Positions 44,549-44,759 of a stretch of 44,759 nucleotides of DNA are shown in pieces. Position 1 is the stretch's first letter. The number at the start of each line of letters is the position of its first letter. Origin of the DNA: Oscillatoria salina IIICB1. Its GTDB lineage: Bacteria > Cyanobacteriota > Cyanobacteriia > Cyanobacteriales > SIO1D9. The DNA lies in the NCBI RefSeq assembly GCF_020144665.1, contig NZ_JAAHBQ010000054.1:1-44759 (forward strand). Direction: 5' to 3'. Under the pieces are notes generated by a model. That model was not told where the DNA came from. It worked only from the letters and a program-made list of their open reading frames with translations, and did not search any database. The translations under genes were made by a program, and so were the position numbers.

Positions 44549-44759
44549 TCACAATTCTGCGAAGCGCCTTGTTTCAAGAGGAAATACAGCCTTAGATCGT
44601 GCAATCGGGAGAGCGATCGCTAAAGTTGTCCCTTTTCCCACAGTAGAATCACTTGTAATTGTCCCACCATGTTTTTCGGTGATAATTTGGTAAGCGATCG
44701 CCATTCCTAAACCGGTACCTTTGCCAACATTTTTGGTGGTAAATCCTTGTTCAAAAATA
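44549..44759 (-). CDS. C-terminal end of a sensor histidine kinase (partial)
   Basis: The last 69 codons of a gene whose beginning lies beyond the window edge. The translated part shows the HATPase_c end: FEQGFTTKNVGKGTGLGMAI (G-box), then YQIITEKHGG and GKGTTLAIALPI, before a short tail and a TGA stop at 44549-44551. It resembles the C-terminus of the large PAS-GGDEF-EAL kinase and of other cyanobacterial kinases. Full domain layout unknown. Confidence 0.85.
   Translation of the reverse strand, partial: IFEQGFTTKNVGKGTGLGMAIAYQIITEKHGGTITSDSTVGKGTTLAIALPIARSKAVFPLETRRFAEL

Overview
This window is a nearly complete cyanobacterial nitrogen-fixation island. The cyanobacterial assignment rests on the many HIP1 octamers (GCGATCGC), the nif gene order (nifB-nifS-nifU-nifHDK-nifE-nifN-nifX-nifW-hesA-hesB-fdxH on one strand, nifP-nifV-nifZ-nifT on the other), the presence of cnfR, and intergenic tandem repeats of the kind found in filamentous cyanobacteria. 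nifD carries no excision element, and cnfR and an aa3-type cytochrome oxidase lie beside the nif genes. This fits a non-heterocystous diazotroph better than a heterocyst former, but I cannot name the species.

Layout. 1-2.5 kb: cysteine synthase, the nif-type ferredoxin FdxB and a methyltransferase, all on the minus strand. 2.7-4.4 kb: a molybdate-binding Mop protein (plus strand), then FeoA and three unrecognised small genes (minus). 4.5-20.6 kb: the long minus-strand nif series, listed here from its promoter inwards: nifB, a 45-residue ORF in the place where fdxN is usual, nifS, nifU, nifH, nifD, nifK, a Mo-nitrogenase C-terminal family gene, nifE, nifN, a second DUF269 gene, nifX, the first DUF269 gene, a DUF683 gene, nifW, hesA, hesB and fdxH. 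20.65-21.52 kb: a divergent regulatory region. 21.5-25.2 kb: the plus-strand series nifP, a small conserved gene, a Dps with a histidine-type ferroxidase centre, a DUF2949 gene, nifV, nifZ and nifT. 25.8-30.5 kb: a very large PAS-GGDEF-EAL-GAF-histidine kinase, an ArsC-like nitrogenase-associated protein and a ribbon-helix-helix protein. 30.7-36.7 kb: ctaC-ctaD-ctaE and the low-oxygen nif activator cnfR. 36.9-44.8 kb: ordinary genes (a TpsB/BamA-like porin, msrA, a compact PBP4-like carboxypeptidase, a secreted small protein, a two-component pair, an alpha/beta hydrolase and the end of a histidine kinase).

How they fit together. NifP and CysK would make cysteine, which NifS uses to feed NifU/HesB. 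NifB, NifEN, NifX, NifV (homocitrate) and the accessory proteins build and insert FeMo-co. FdxH and FdxB are candidate electron carriers. The Mop protein and FeoA concern molybdenum and iron. CtaCDE, Dps and CnfR are oxygen-related. CnfR is known in a non-heterocystous cyanobacterium to switch on nifB and nifP under low oxygen.

The most striking signal is in the nifB-nifP intergenic region. Six exact copies of the octamer TGAGTACA are arranged as two mirror-image sets of three, each set reading toward its own gene. Each set contains an approximately 86-bp module in which an AATACWAG-type element repeats three times at exactly 22-bp spacing. This is a strong candidate for the CnfR operator system. 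Other points of note are the fdxN-site small ORF, the DUF269 duplication around nifX, the His-type Dps, and intergenic repeats that have supplied the last residues of NifE.
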